Positions 10,199-21,600 of a stretch of DNA of 64,000 nucleotides are shown one piece after another. A program made the translations under genes and the position numbers. Origin of the DNA: Micrasema longulum (lineage: Eukaryota; Arthropoda; Insecta; Trichoptera; Brachycentridae); assembly GCA_022494885.1 (NCBI GenBank), contig JAGVSM010002716.1:186001-250000 (forward strand), given 5' to 3'. Each line of letters starts with the position of its first letter. The first letter of the stretch is position 1. The notes under the pieces were generated by a model that saw only the letters and a program-made list of their open reading frames with translations, was not told the DNA's origin and made no database searches.

Positions 10199-10355
10199 TC
10201 AGGTTGTGGTCCTGTGGCTAGTGTCTCGGATTCACGGACCAAAGGTCCGTGGTTCGAATCCTACTCTACCCCAACTTGATTGGCATATTTTCTAATAGTG
10301 AGTTATTTACAACTCGTTAAAAATGGCCCTCAAAATTAAATATTTGGGTAAATCA
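10199..10355 (+). mobile_element. tRNA-derived SINE, family SINE3
   Basis: Head: GTGGTCCTGTGGCTAGTGTC (A box) and GTGGTTCGAATCCTAC (B box). Body: AGTGAGTTATTTACAACTCG and a GGCCCTCAAAATTAAATATT end. The same order is seen in inverse at 16377-16543 and 36528-36666, and diverged at 13386. Confidence 0.75.
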
Positions 10356-11015
10356 TAAGAACGTAATTTTTTTTATATTAATAATAATAATAAAAAAAAT
10401 ATAAAAAAATTACCGAGAATCGAACCCAGAGCCTGCAAAAACCAATAAGTTATTAAAAAGACGTGCTCAAGCCCATTTTAATAGTTTGGGATCAATATTG
10501 CTCAACAATTATTACTCGTCGTGCTATTATGCGTGTAGTGATGAGTCGACGATTCCGCCACTAAAGTATTGGCTTTGGGGTCCTATGGTACGAACTACCC
10601 CAAGCGCTCTAGCTCCCTAGCTCCCTACCACCACCCTTAGAGTATCGCCTCACCAAAGTTCGCCCCGCGCCGTACGTGTACGGAATACCGACCGAATAGG
10701 TAACATAACGCACAATACTTTTTTCACTATTCAAAAAATACTCTTTGTGTGGCTATTTTGGTAAAAATTTAACGCATTATAATAATATTACCTACTCTAC
10801 ACTCTTGTACAAAAAAACCATAACCCATAGTGTGAAAATATTTTGAATCGGTGTAGATAAATGAGTTGATACCCCGTGAAATATTGACCGTTTTGCTACT
10901 TCTCAACATGCATATTTCTTCTTTTTTTTCCATCTGTCTGTGTCCAGAATACAGTTCTGTGTGAGAAATAGAACCAGAATCCAGGACGAATATTTTCGAC
11001 TCGAAGGCTACCCGG
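10356..11015. other. Unassigned; tRNA-like remnant and GC-rich block
   Basis: CCGAGAATCGAACCCAGAG at about 10412-10430 is an inverse B-box remnant of a decayed SINE. Bases 10540-10715 are GC-rich with CCTAGCTCCCTA-type repeats but no recognisable gene. The remainder is AT-rich. Confidence 0.35.
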
Positions 11016-11313
11016 ATCAAGAAAAGGGTGCTGCGTTGGTTCGGACATGTAGAGCGAATAGACAGCGAATGAACGCCTAAAAGGATCGACGATGTGAATG
11101 TTGATGGATGCAGAAAACAAGAAAAACCGCGAAAGACATGGCTCGATCAAATCCAACAAATATCGGATGATAGACATGTCAAGAGTAGGAATAGTCGGTG
11201 TATGAGTATGAGGAGATGTGTGAATGTACAAAAAGCGACGTCAGTATAAAAAGACTGAGTGATATGGCGTTTAATCCTCTCTGCCTATCTCAACGGACTC
11301 GATGGGTACCTCT
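11016..11313 (+). pseudogene. C-terminus of an RTE-like LINE ORF2
   Basis: The frame from 11016 reads IKKRVLRWFGHVERIDSE, stop, PKRIDDVNVDGCRKQEKPRK, TWLDQI, RNSRCMSMRRCVNVQKATSV, stop, and VIWRLILSAYL. The WFGHVER ... GRPRKTW ... RR-M ... W-ILSAYP series is the conserved tail of this LINE family, present more intact at 19100-19408. Three in-frame stops make it dead. Confidence 0.7.
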
Positions 11314-11552
11314 CACGTAAAAATCCGAAAAAGGTTCGATTCGAAAAATATGATATAAAGTTGAATAAAGTAAAAATAATGAAAGTAAACACAATAAACA
11401 GTGTAAGTATATAACCAAAAAATGAAAAGATATAAAATATTGAAATTAATCCAAACACAAGAGCTGGTCTCTTTTTTAGAAAGTAACTGCTGTAACATTA
11501 AAAAAATATAAAAGTAGATTGTATAGAAAAAAAAATATGTATCGATAATGTG

Positions 11553-11820
11553 ATTACCGCCTCGTGGTGTAATGGTCTGCGTGTTTGCCTACCATTCAAG
11601 GGGTCTCGGGTTTGATTCCCGACATGGTTGACATGAAATATTTATTTAAAAGGGTGTTTTCACTCTATAATATTTAATAGTCCCTGGACTGGTACCTGAA
11701 GCGTACGACTGATCATCTTACCTTCATGTAACAAAAAATACTAAGATACGCTGCGATCGGTGTACCAATGCAGAGCCCTATTCACCATTAGGTGTGGAAA
11801 GGGAATGCTGATGATGATGT
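11553..11820 (+). mobile_element. tRNA-derived SINE, family SINE2
   Basis: Head CCGCCTCGTGGTGTAATGGT with B box GGGTTTGATTCCCGAC. Body CCCTGGACTGGTACCTGAAG, GACTGATCATCTTACCTTCA, GATACGCTGCGAT, CCCTATTCACCATTAGGTG, ending in GATGATGATG. It is the most complete copy in the window. Confidence 0.8.
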
Positions 11821-12027
11821 GATTGTACTAATAAATTTAAAAAAAAAACAATAAAAAAATATATATAAAGTAAACAAAATGTAAAGGTAAGCATGAAAGA
11901 GTAAATAAGTGAAGTAAATAATCAAGCAAGCATATTTTCACGAAAAAAAAAGAAACATAAAAAATATGAAATGCGCGTTTGCCAATACTAATACAGTTAT
12001 GTGTGAAATCTCGATATTGTTTTTTCC

Positions 12028-12202
12028 AATATTTATTTAAAAAAGCGTTTTCACAAAATAATATTTTTAAGTCTCGAAGCGTAAGACTGATTATCTTACG
12101 TTTATTTAACAAAATAATCAAGGTACGCTGCGGTCAATGCACTTATGCAGTGCCCTATGCATTTTTCGTTGTGGAAAGGAAACGTTGCGACGATGATATA
12201 CA
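12028..12202 (+). mobile_element. SINE2 copy truncated at the 5' end
   Basis: Lacks the tRNA head. It keeps TCGAAGCGTAAGACTGATTA, GGTACGCTGCGGTC, GCAGTGCCCTATGCA and GTGGAAAGGAAACG, then GACGATGATA. Confidence 0.65.
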
Positions 12203-12837
12203 TAAATGTTTTTTTTTTCTGGGAATCGAACTCGGAGTCTCGCTGGGAAAAGTTTTGGCATTCATAAGAATCTTAAAATAATTTTAGTTTAAGAAACTAA
12301 ACTTGCTCTTTTGGACGACGTTAAACATTATTTTATATTTTAATGGAGCAATAAAAATAGGTCTTATAATTTCTAATTAGTCTGTTACTGAAAATCGCCA
12401 TCAAAAAAATTATGTAAAATGTAATTAGTTTCTTATTAATTACTACTGTTAGCCAAATAGCTATAAAAAAACATGTCAACGTTATGTCAACCTTACGCTT
12501 TATGCCACTTTTTAAACTTAATTACCCCTTTTGTCATTTTAATCGATTTTCTTGCGCGATTTGAGTCATAGCCACCGGCTACAACTTTTATATTGAAAAA
12601 AATTCTCAGACTTGGGAAGCTGCTTCGAAAGTTGTAATTAGTTTTATAGATTAAATCTCGAAAAGGAGAATCCAAAAATGAAATAATAAAATATCTTATA
12701 TGACGTGACGCGACGGTCAGATATTAAAGTGTATAAATCTGACTTTAAAATATCTAAGTTCTAAAATACAGTATGTATCCCTAAAAGGAAGAGCATCGTA
12801 ACATTATTATTGGGAAAGTAATTAAGCCCATTTTTTT
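12203..12837. other. Unassigned AT-rich DNA
   Basis: CTGGGAATCGAACTCGG at about 12219 is an inverse B-box remnant of another SINE. Nothing else is recognised. Confidence 0.35.
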
Positions 12838-13200
12838 GCAAGCACTAACTAAGATTTTTTGTAACTCAGATTTTTGGTAAGCATAAACTTAGATTTTTTA
12901 AAAGCATAAACCCAAGTTATATTTAAGCATTGACCAGGTGTTTTTAAAGACAAACTTACTAAAGTTTACTTAATCATACACTCAATTTTTTTGTAGACAT
13001 TATAACCAAGTTCTTTTATAAAAAAACTCTTTTTTTTTTTAAACGATAAACTAAGGTTTTTCGTAAGCATGAACTTAGGTTTTTTATGAAAAAAAACTCG
13101 GGTCTTTTAAACATAAACTCAGGTTTCATGTAAGCAAAAAATATGATATTTATTAATCATAAAGTGAGGTTTTTTATAAGTTTAAACTCAGGTAAAGAAT
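12838..13200 (+). repeat. Degenerate 20-30-bp minisatellite
   Basis: Units of the form GTAAGCATAAACTCAGGTTTTTT recur with indels about a dozen times. Clear examples are TAAGCATAAACTTAG, AAGCATAAACCCAAG, TAAGCATGAACTTAGG, AACATAAACTCAGG and AAGTTTAAACTCAGG. No coding potential. Confidence 0.65.
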
Positions 13201-13385
13201 AAGTTACGTATTTTATTTTGTAAGCCTATAATATTATTATAAGAAATGTGTAAAGGTTTTTAAAATATTCGGACCGAATAATTCGTTTATTTAATATATT
13301 ATCTTTAAATTCAAGTCTTAAAATGAAATCGTTTCTTAACTATTTAATATATTATATTTATGGAATATTTCTCTTCGAGTTGAAA

Positions 13386-13540
13386 CAGGTATTGGTTACG
13401 TGGTAGTGTCGCGGACTAACGGATCAGACGTCCGAGGTTTGAACTCAGCTCTACCATACTCGTTTTCCATTTTCTAATAAATGATTTTTTTAGGGCTGAT
13501 AGTAAATAGTACAAAGCACATTTTCAAATTGCAAATACTT
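13386..13540 (+). mobile_element. Diverged SINE3 copy
   Basis: Head GGTTACGTGGTAGTGTCGCG and B-box-like GAGGTTTGAACTCAGC, followed by a body fragment TTTTCCATTTTCTAATAA. It is more diverged than the other SINE3 copies. Confidence 0.55.
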
Positions 13541-13850
13541 ATTTTTTTAAATAAATAATAACATATTGATTAATTAAATTCTCATACTGGTAGTTTCATA
13601 AAGAGTTCATCGCTGATATAATAAAATGAATAATTAAGAAATAAAATGGAATGCTTGAATAAAGACCTCAAAAACATTATTTACAAATAACCATACCTAC
13701 TAATATTTTTATTATTAAAAATTAATAATAATAAAATAGTAATTCAGTTGTACCTTGGAAAAATGTACTACTGACATTACAATCATAACCAAGGAACTAA
13801 AAATTAATTCATTCACATGTTAAATTCTATTTATTTATGCTAAATTTGTT

Positions 13851-13920
13851 ACAATTGTTTTGCCTTGTTAGGTCATTTTCGAACGAATCTCGAATCGTTC
13901 TAACAAGATGAAACAATTGT
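13851..13920. repeat. 70-nt hairpin
   Basis: Outer arms ACAATTGTTTTGCCTTGTTAG and the inverse of CTAACAAGATGAAACAATTGT pair over about 21 bp with a few mismatches. An inner GAACGA/TCGTTC pair closes an 8-base loop. It contains GAAACAATTGTC, a hammerhead-3'-half look-alike, but no matching CTGANGA. Confidence 0.6.
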
Positions 13921-14559
13921 CACGAAAATTTTGTTTTTATATTTGTATAAATAAAATAAATTGTTCAATAGACTCAAATCAGTGTTTGATTTTTTATATT
14001 ATAAGTTGAAATCTGGAGTTTTACAAAATAAACACCAAATCAATCAATAAATTTTGTACAAACTACTTAAATCTTGATTTTTGTTTTGCCGGGTGAGAGA
14101 ATCGAAAGCTAACACTGAATTCCTTTCATTAACAAGTGCACCATCCGAGTTATTCCATGTGGTGTCTCATTTCAATGGACATTTTATTATTATTTCTGTG
14201 ACAATCTCCCCTCAAGAGGGCAAACAGAAAGTAATACGCAGTATATCATTCTTTGTGGCACCCTGTAGCACCCTCAAACTGTAGCCCCATAACAATACAC
14301 CCTGTACCTTTGTTTTACCTACAACCCGGTACTTACGTAACTCGTGTCACATTTCCCGCAAATTTGAATGTCAGAATGGGTCCGCGTTTTTGAGGTTAGG
14401 TTAGTTGTTCGACTAATGTTTAACCGAATCCGTAAAAAAACGCGCTCCCAATACGCGAAACCTTTACAAAAAACGCCACATAAAATCACAACGGATTAAT
14501 ATAAATGATCGGTGGAAATAAGACCTTTTTGCGAATGAGTTTAGTTCTGAGTAATTTGT
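13921..14559. other. Unassigned DNA, AT-rich then moderately GC
   Basis: A short open frame at 14081-14284 has no recognisable domain. GAGGTTAGGTTAGTTG at 14391-14406 is of a type common in insect intergenic DNA. No gene call is justified. Confidence 0.3.
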
Positions 14560-15044
14560 TTTATTTGTTCAAACCGCCCTCGCTCATTCGTTGGAAAAGC
14601 TATTTAGTGTCCATTTTCACCGCCAGTCGCGCCCCGCGGCGCTGCGCGATCGGTTTTCACGCATTCAAAATACGGTACTAGCAATTTCGGCCTTCGGAAA
14701 GGGATGACGAAATAGACTCAGCAAAATGAGAAAAGAGCTGGTACGTTCAAGACTTTTTGCGGAGCGTGATTATTTTATCTGCGGTGGTTTTCCCCTCGCA
14801 CGGAGCCTGCGAGCGGGACTGTAGAAGGTTTAGTTAGTATCTGCTTACCCCTGAAGGGGGTCGCTACACTACGGTAGCAACACGCGGCGCATTTAATTCG
14901 GCAGTTTGTTCTATGTTCGTTATACCAATTTTCATATAAGTATATTCTTTGTATGTATGTCCCGTTCTTTCGTCGTGTTCCGTTGGAAATCTGATTGTTG
15001 AAAATTTACTTGTTTTTTAAGTGTTCTCCGCGCGTTCTGTGTCA
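14560..15044 (+). promoter_or_regulatory. CpG-rich block ending in a splice donor: possible promoter and first non-coding exon
   Basis: Bases 14570-14910 are rich in GC and CpG (for example CGCGCCCCGCGGCGCTGCGC), unlike the DNA around them. The block leads into CGGCAGTTTGTTC, a possible initiator, and ends at TCTGTGTCAG|GTAAATAAAA near 15044, which fits a 5' splice donor. No ATG-initiated frame of note is present, so a transcribed leader would be 5' UTR. This is inference from composition and one splice-like site; transcript data are absent. Confidence 0.3.
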
Positions 15045-16376
15045 GGTAAATAAAAAAGTTTTTCAACATAACTTAGTTTGAAAATGTTTAAACCACACAA
15101 TCTTACTGTTGTTTGAATTTACAATTTGCACTAATCGAATAAACTTTTCTTCAAAAGGTAATGTATTTGTTGTATATTAATTAAATATTAGTAATTCAGT
15201 TTAAATGTTTGGGGATGAGAATGCAAATATTTTTATCATAGTTGAGAAACGGTTGTGTAACATTTTTTAAAAACGTGTTCGTTTTGACATTGTTACAATG
15301 TCACTTGTAACATGTTATTCTTGAGTGTTTAAGACAGTAGAAGAAGGCATTGAATCTTTGTTACATAACGCAGTAGCGACGAAGCATGCTTTTTTTGAGT
15401 TAAAGACAATTGATATTTTTTCTTGGAAGAAAAAATAAACAAAATACATAAGAAAATAGAAGTGCGTGTGTATTAACATCAGAAAAAAAGTCAATAATAA
15501 CGTCTTTTAAGGGAATAATAAAACTAAAACTCCAAAAGATTGATATGATTTTTATATAACAAAATGTAGAGATTCGATATATTACATTTGAGGTAAATGC
15601 TTCTTTGATAATGATTCACATAATAAAACCTTTTTTAAAATTATGGATTTGTACATAAACATATATCAACATAATATATTTCGTCAGTGTTACTGCAATG
15701 CCGCTTAACTTGTTTTTTTTTCCGAAAATGTTTTTATAAAATAAACATGAAAATGTTTTGAAAAAAAAATCGTCACAGGGACTTCGAGCCGTTAATTTTA
15801 GTTTATCACTGTTTTTACTCTAAATAATTACAATTTTTTTGATACTCCAATGGTATTTTTGGTTAATTAAAATAGTAAACAATACATAAACAGAATATTC
15901 TTTCGGTTTCCCTACCAAAAAAAAAACATTAATAGTTACGCGGTATCGCAGTACCGCCGACGATACGCATAATTTTATTATTATTAAAAATATTTAATAT
16001 TTTCCTTTTGAATATGCGATTAAGAAAAAATATAATATATTTATTATTTTTTCTCGTGTAAAACGTTTTCGCTCAAGGCAGATTTTGAGAGCTAAACGCT
16101 TAACCCAAGAAAAAAAAAATCATTTTGAAATAAATAAATAAAAATTAACTCGCTTACAAGATAAGAATGGATGGTTCTGAAATCATAAAATCGAAAAAGT
16201 GTTTTAAATTATGTTATTCACGATAAAAAATATAATCAGCATTTCACGAGCAATTTTTTCAACATGTGATAGCAGTTTTGTATTCAAATAACGTTACCTA
16301 AGTGTATTTTTAATAATATTATGCCACGTTTAACGACCACGCAAAAAACATTTTTTTTTTAGTGAAAAATAAATAT
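15045..16376. other. AT-rich DNA, nothing recognised
   Basis: No gene or repeat family recognised. If the block at 14560-15044 is a first exon, this would be intron. Confidence 0.4.
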
Positions 16377-16543
16377 TTGATTTACCTAAATATTTAATTT
16401 TAAGAGGCCATTTTCAACGAGTTGTAAATAACTCACTATGAAAATGGGAAAAATGAGAATCAAGCTGGCGAGGAGTAGGATTCGAACCGCGGGCCTTTGA
16501 TCCGTGAGTCCGATATACTAGCCACAGGACTACAACCCGCCCA
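16377..16543 (-). mobile_element. tRNA-derived SINE, family SINE3
   Basis: Inverse copy: body GAGGCCATTTTCAACGAGTT and GTAAATAACTCACTAT, B box inverse GTAGGATTCGAACCGCGGGC, A box inverse CTAGCCACAGGACTACAACC. Both ends match the copy at 10199-10355, which fixes the family boundaries. Confidence 0.75.
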
Positions 16544-17218
16544 CAATATCATTATTATTTTGTACAATCATAAACATAATTGAAGCGGTTAGACTAATTA
16601 TTTTTGCTCTAGGTACACAAATATATTTCATGGATAATAAAGTCATGTGTATACGAAAATAAGGATTTTCAAAGGTTTTGCTTTTTTAAAATTGATTTCA
16701 AAGTTAAGGTTTCTACGGTGAAACCTTAAAAAAAGTTACGTAATACGGAATATTTACACACATAGAGTTTTACAGATATACAATCCGATTAAGTATTTCC
16801 TTAATGTACTAATGACCACTGCCGAAGTCGGCGGAGTCGGGTCGCTGTTGAAGTTGATTAATTTCAGTAATTAAGGTTTTTTTGTTCAGTCGATCATCGG
16901 CTGAAATTGTAATGAAAGCCTTCGTGATGTTTTTAATTTTCTCGCCTAGACCGAAATCATGTAGAATTACAAGGTCCGGCGGTTTTATAACTATGATTAT
17001 TTGTAAAGCCAGGTTTTAAGTACGTAAGATTTATTGCGCTAGCAATACGCCGTGAAAAGGTAAAACCGCTTATTTTATTATTTGTGTTTTTTTTTTAGAA
17101 TGTAGTATTCCTCCTTTTTATTGAATGGTTTTGATAGATATTTAGTCATCGTTGTCGTCGTTTCATTGTCTGCACTCGATAGTGTATAGGGACTAAGTTT
17201 AGAGCTTAGACAGCGTCA
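16544..17218. other. Unassigned DNA
   Basis: AT-rich, with a short GC-richer patch near 16815-16860 (GTCGGCGGAGTCGGGTCG). No gene recognised. Confidence 0.35.
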
Positions 17219-17302
17219 GCATAGACTGTTTTACATTCCAATATACAGGACCAACCTGCCAAAGGTTATGCCTGTTGGAAGAGCTAAGATACTCCATTTT
17301 TA
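17219..17302 (+). pseudogene. Jockey-like LINE ORF2 tail fragment
   Basis: Reads HRLFYIPIYRTNLPKVMPVG then RAKILHF and stop. It matches the motif IFYLPACRTNLPMVMPIGKA in the fragment at 60368-60697. It is a short relic only. Confidence 0.6.
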
Positions 17303-17519
17303 AATGTACATATATATGAATAATTAAAATTAAAAATATATACACCAAGTGTAACATCTTGATCACCTGTTACGTGAGGACGGATTTTAAATAGAAATAA
17401 AAATATAAAAAAACAAAAAGTACAGTTCACAAGGGGTGAAAGGAAGTAGAATGGGAAAATTGGGAAGAAAGAGAAGAAGAAATAGTAAGTAAATATAAAG
17501 CTATACAAAAATAAATATA

Positions 17520-17680
17520 AACGAATATAAATGTAAACATACAACATACATATACATACACACACACCCATGTCCATATATGTATATATATATTTACATA
17601 TATATATATATATATACACATAAATATATACATATATATACTAACATATACATACATAAACACACATGAACATGCATCAG
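17520..17680. repeat. CA- and TA-rich simple sequence
   Basis: Alternating purine-pyrimidine tracts such as ATACACACACACCCATG and (TA)n blocks. CA-rich tracts of this sort also occur next to LINE 3' ends elsewhere in the window (31740-31870 inverse, 47190-47280). Confidence 0.6.
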
Positions 17681-17778
17681 TGGCGAATGGTGATTTTATT
17701 TACAGGTAAGCTGTAGAAAAATATCATTTATTTGTACTCACTTAGGTGGTACATAATATAATGTAAGTAATATTTATT

Positions 17779-17961
17779 TTATTTATTTATTATTTTTGCA
17801 CCACAACAGGCCAGGAGGCCCAATTACAGTGGTGAATTACATCACAGTACACCCAGGCTTGAGAAAAATCACATTTAATTTTTGTGTTCTCACCGGGAAT
17901 CGAACCCGGAACCTTCCGTCTGTGAGTCAAGCGTCTTGACCACTACACCACGGAGGCCGCC
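17779..17961 (-). mobile_element. tRNA-derived SINE, family SINE1
   Basis: Inverse orientation. Head read on the minus strand: GGCGGCCTCCGTGGTGTAGT (A box), then GGTTCCGGGTTCGATTCCCG (B box). The body ends in CAGGCCTGTTGTGGTGC-type sequence and an A-rich tail (seen as T-rich at 17779-17797). Other copies are at 24048, 41711 and 54847. Confidence 0.8.
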
Positions 17962-18590
17962 AATATATACTATAGATTAATATTTTTCTGTGGTTCAGTG
18001 TGATACAGCAATTGTTTGTCATCAGTCATCCACGAAATCAACTCTAACGATGTAACTTCGTGATAGATTATATTATATAGATATATTATCCATTACTTTG
18101 ATATATAATTCTAGTTCTAGTTATAAATAGTGCTAAAAACGGCCGCGTGGAGCGCTATATGTTCTGCAATATGACGCATGAAAGTAATTGTGGTCTTATG
18201 TCAAAAGTACCATCTCAAATAAAAATAGTCCCTCAAAAACAATGTTTAAAATACTGTTTTCCAAATCAAGAATCTTCAAATAATTTGTGTAATCTGCAAG
18301 TTTAATCTAGGAGAAAAAACCCGCACTGGGGTTAAGACATTCAAAATATAGTATATTTATTTGTATGAAAAAATAAGCTGAAATAATCGGCTAGTTTCTT
18401 GGCTCACCGCGGGCGCCGGGCGCGCTTTATTAAAATTTATATTTTTATTAGGATAAAAATACAAACGGTCGAAATGATTTAAAATAAATGTAAATTATTT
18501 ATTTGTTATAAATAAAGTTACAATAAAACATTATAATGATTAGTCAAATATAATGGTAAGCTGCACATAATCGCTTCTATACACGGTTCG
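17962..18590. other. Unassigned DNA
   Basis: No gene. A short GC patch at 18408-18425 (GGCGCCGGGCGCGC) interrupts AT-rich sequence. Confidence 0.35.
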
Positions 18591-18599
18591 CCCCTGACA

Positions 18600-18639
<40 letters not shown>

Positions 18640-18648
18640 TGTCAGGGG
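18591..18648. repeat. Perfect 58-nt palindrome around an (AT)n core
   Basis: CCCCTGACATGC at 18591-18602 is followed by 34 bases of AT repeat and then the exact inverse GCATGTCAGGGG at 18637-18648. It sits directly before the 5' edge of the RTE-like fragment. Confidence 0.85.
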
Positions 18649-18659
18649 AGTGATATAGG

Positions 18660-19435
18660 AGAGTGATTTGCTAATGAATGTGCAAAAGTCGAACGTCATG
18701 GTCTTTGAAAGAAATGTAACTATGACTGAATGTAAGATTGTAGTAAATGGAGATAGTTTGAAACAGGTCGAAGAATTTGTATATCTGGGCAGTATGTTTA
18801 CTAGAGATGGAAATATGGACAAGGATATTGAAAGGAGGGTTAGTGCCGGTAACAGAGTTAATGCTGCCTTAAAGTCTGTCGTAGCAAATAAGTGTCTATC
18901 GCAAGAGGCTAAATTAGCAGTTCATAATGGAGTTCTGGTACCAACCCTAATGTATGGAAGCGAAGCATGGAGTTGGAAAAAAAGGGACGAAAGTAGACTG
19001 AATGCCGTTGAAATGCGATCCCTCAGGCGAATGTGCGGAAAACAATGTATGATAGGTGCCCTAATGTCGAAATTAGAGCAGAATGAAAGGCTGAGTTAAG
19101 CATTATCGACAAAATTAAGAAAGGTCTTTTGCGATGGTTCGGTCATGTGGAGCGAATGAATGATGAAAGAACGGCTAAAAAGATTTATGATGCGAATGTG
19201 TCTGGTTGTAGAAGTCGAGGAAGGCCGAGAAAGACATTGGCATGATCAAGGACAACAAATTCTTGAAAGTGGTCATGTGAAAAGTCGGAATAATCGACGT
19301 GCGTGCATGAGAAGATGTATGAATGTGAAGGAAGCAAAGGAAGTGTGCCAGGACAGAGTGGTGTGGCGTTCTATCCTCTCTGCCTACCCCTCCGGGGAAA
19401 TGGCGTGATGGTTAGTTAGTTAGTTAGTTAGTTAC
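18660..19435 (+). pseudogene. RTE-like LINE ORF2, 5'-truncated
   Basis: The C-terminal third of a non-LTR reverse transcriptase. In order: MNVQKSNVMVFERN, QVEEFVYLGSMFTRDGN, DIERRVSAGNRVNAALK, LAVHNGVLVPTLMYGSEAW, RLNAVEMRSLRRMCG, then a frameshift near 19085, and KKGLLRWFGHVERMNDERTA, RACMRRCMNVKEAKEVCQDR, RSILSAYP, with stop at 19406-19408. The catalytic FADD region is missing. After the stop comes TGGTTAGTTAGTTAGTTAG, a simple-repeat 3' tail usual for this kind of element. Diverged relatives of the last part are at 11016, 30790 (-), 44700 and 49610 (-). The clade (RTE or a close group) is from recall of the motif order, not from a search. Confidence 0.8.
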
Positions 19436-21439
19436 ACATCCATACACACATGAACATACACAAATGCACATGCATAGCGTACATATATATAAAAAAATAA
19501 TTTAAACTAATAAATAAAACGAAAAAAATAGAAACTAACAATTTTGCTTTTGTGATGTCTCTATCGCAGTTTTGATATCTTTTTTAAAACAATATTTTCT
19601 TTCGTTGAAAAGATCTATCGTGCTAAAAATTTGATCGTATGTCAAGCATACTCGATGAATGTATTTTTTAAACCCAGATTCGATTGTTGATATGATGTTG
19701 AAAAAATTATAATTCAGTCTTCTAAGGAACCTGGGTATTCTAAATTTTATTATTGATAATAGTTCAGCTGAATCAATTTTGTTATGAAGAATTTAAATAA
19801 AAACACATGTTCTTGAACAATTCTTCTATCTTTAAGAGAACTTTAGAAGAATTTATGTTATTTTAATTTATTTAAAAAAAAATATCTATCAAAAACATGC
19901 AAAAATTAAAATACGAATTATCACGTTCAATACATTAAATGCAACGAACGAAATATGTATTTTAATAGTATATCACATACTGTTCATATGCAAAATGAAA
20001 TGTATTGAATACAAAGGGTGAATGCCAAAAAACGAAGTTTTTAAATATAACCTTAAAAGTTTTGAAACATCTTGGACGTTAAAATAAACTTCATATAAAA
20101 TACATAAAAATCTTCGTACTGTAAATACATTTTTATTTAATTTAAAACGGTTTTCATTGATATTAAATTATCGCTTTATTTTCAGAACTTAACAGACTTC
20201 TACCCTTTTTTCCATGTATGCATATTTTCCGTGTCCAATTACTTTGGAAAGTAGAGCCTTCATGTCAAATTTTACTATCAGAAAATGTACATCATATAAA
20301 CCACGACGGTAGTTGGCATCTGAAGAGATGCCATTATTAATTTAAAACACAAAACTTGATATCCACCCTTTATGTAATATACCATAAAAACGACACAATA
20401 TAGAAAATGTGTGTAAACCTTTTTAGACAATTTAAATCATCATTATTTTTATATTCTGTATGTATTTCATGTAAAATTTGTTGTTATTTTCTTCTAAGTT
20501 TAGTCTAAGTAAGTTTCTTTTCTTTCTAAGTACATTATTTATTCTTTTAACCTACTTCAACGTACAATATAACACTTCTGATAATTGCAATACTATCTCT
20601 AAAAATCAACTTGAAATAATTTTCTGAAAACATTCAATATGTAATCAATTTGATATATTATACATTATGCCTTGGTGGGAGGGATTTGAGTAGGAAACTC
20701 CTTAATGATTTTCCGAATGTTGAGTTTGCTGTTTAACATATTGATGAGCCATAAATGTATATTTTAAATTATTTTTTGTGTTTCTGATCCCATATTTGTG
20801 GTGATATACTCATGTGTCTGTATCAACTAATTGCTCGACCTATCTCAACACAGGGCAACACGGGACAGGTCTTATTATTTTATGTTTTATTAAGTAGAAA
20901 TTTGATAAATAAATTGTAAAATTGTCTCGCCGCTATTCTTATTGTTATTATGGGGTAACTTCAAGACCTTAACATGCCAATTCATGACGGTATTTTTTTT
21001 TTTTGTCTTTCACTTTCATACAGTTTTAAAAACTGAAAAAAAGTTGATTCCAAAATCCAACACTGCACAAATCGCGAGCAACTTTAGTAGCTTTATTGTG
21101 TCATTAATACCGAACATAAAGAGGTGTAAAATGCTCACTTCCGTCTGCTTGACATTCCATTTTGATGGCTTGTAATCAAATAAAGTAATATGTTTAACTT
21201 TAAAAAAAAAACACCATGTCTTGTAGAACAAAAAATTTTCTTTCGAATACCGCATATTTTTTTTCATTTTTTAAAAACTTGCTCATTTATAAATTTGGAC
21301 AAAAAATGGCACAACTTATATTAACACAAAATTCTTTTTTTTTTAAATGTACAATCCGACTGAGGGTGTTTGAAATATTTCAAACGTATAATAATATTTT
21401 ATGATTTAGTTTATGAGATGGTTTAGTAGTACCAAAAGT
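19436..21439. other. AT-rich DNA, nothing recognised
   Basis: Begins with a CA-rich stretch continuing the LINE tail to about 19490. The remainder shows no gene or recognised repeat. Confidence 0.4.
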
Positions 21440-21600
21440 ATGTAATAAGTATGGTTATACTCGTAGAACTCTCAAATATTTAGTATCTAGCATTTTAAAT
21501 TTATTACCAAAAGAACTTAAATTTAACACACAATGTAACTAGAGCCAAATAAAAGAGTGGCTACTCTATCAAAAGTTTATATTTGAGACTAATCTCAAAC
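21440..21600 (+). pseudogene. LINE reverse transcriptase C-terminal relic
   Basis: The frame near 21462 reads RTLKYLVSSILNLLPKELKF, a stop, then SQIKEWLLYQ. The LxLLPxELK ... IKEWL pattern is the usual end of Jockey/CR1-type ORF2 proteins. Short and degraded. Confidence 0.4.

Noticed and set aside
17284..17663. Minus-strand proteins rich in Y, I and F
   Set aside because: They are translations of CA/TA simple sequence.
17888..17961. tRNA gene on the minus strand (also at 24150-24231 and 41830-41902)
   Set aside because: A and B boxes are good, but the same head is always followed by the same body and an A-rich tail, and it does not make a clean acceptor stem. It is a SINE head.
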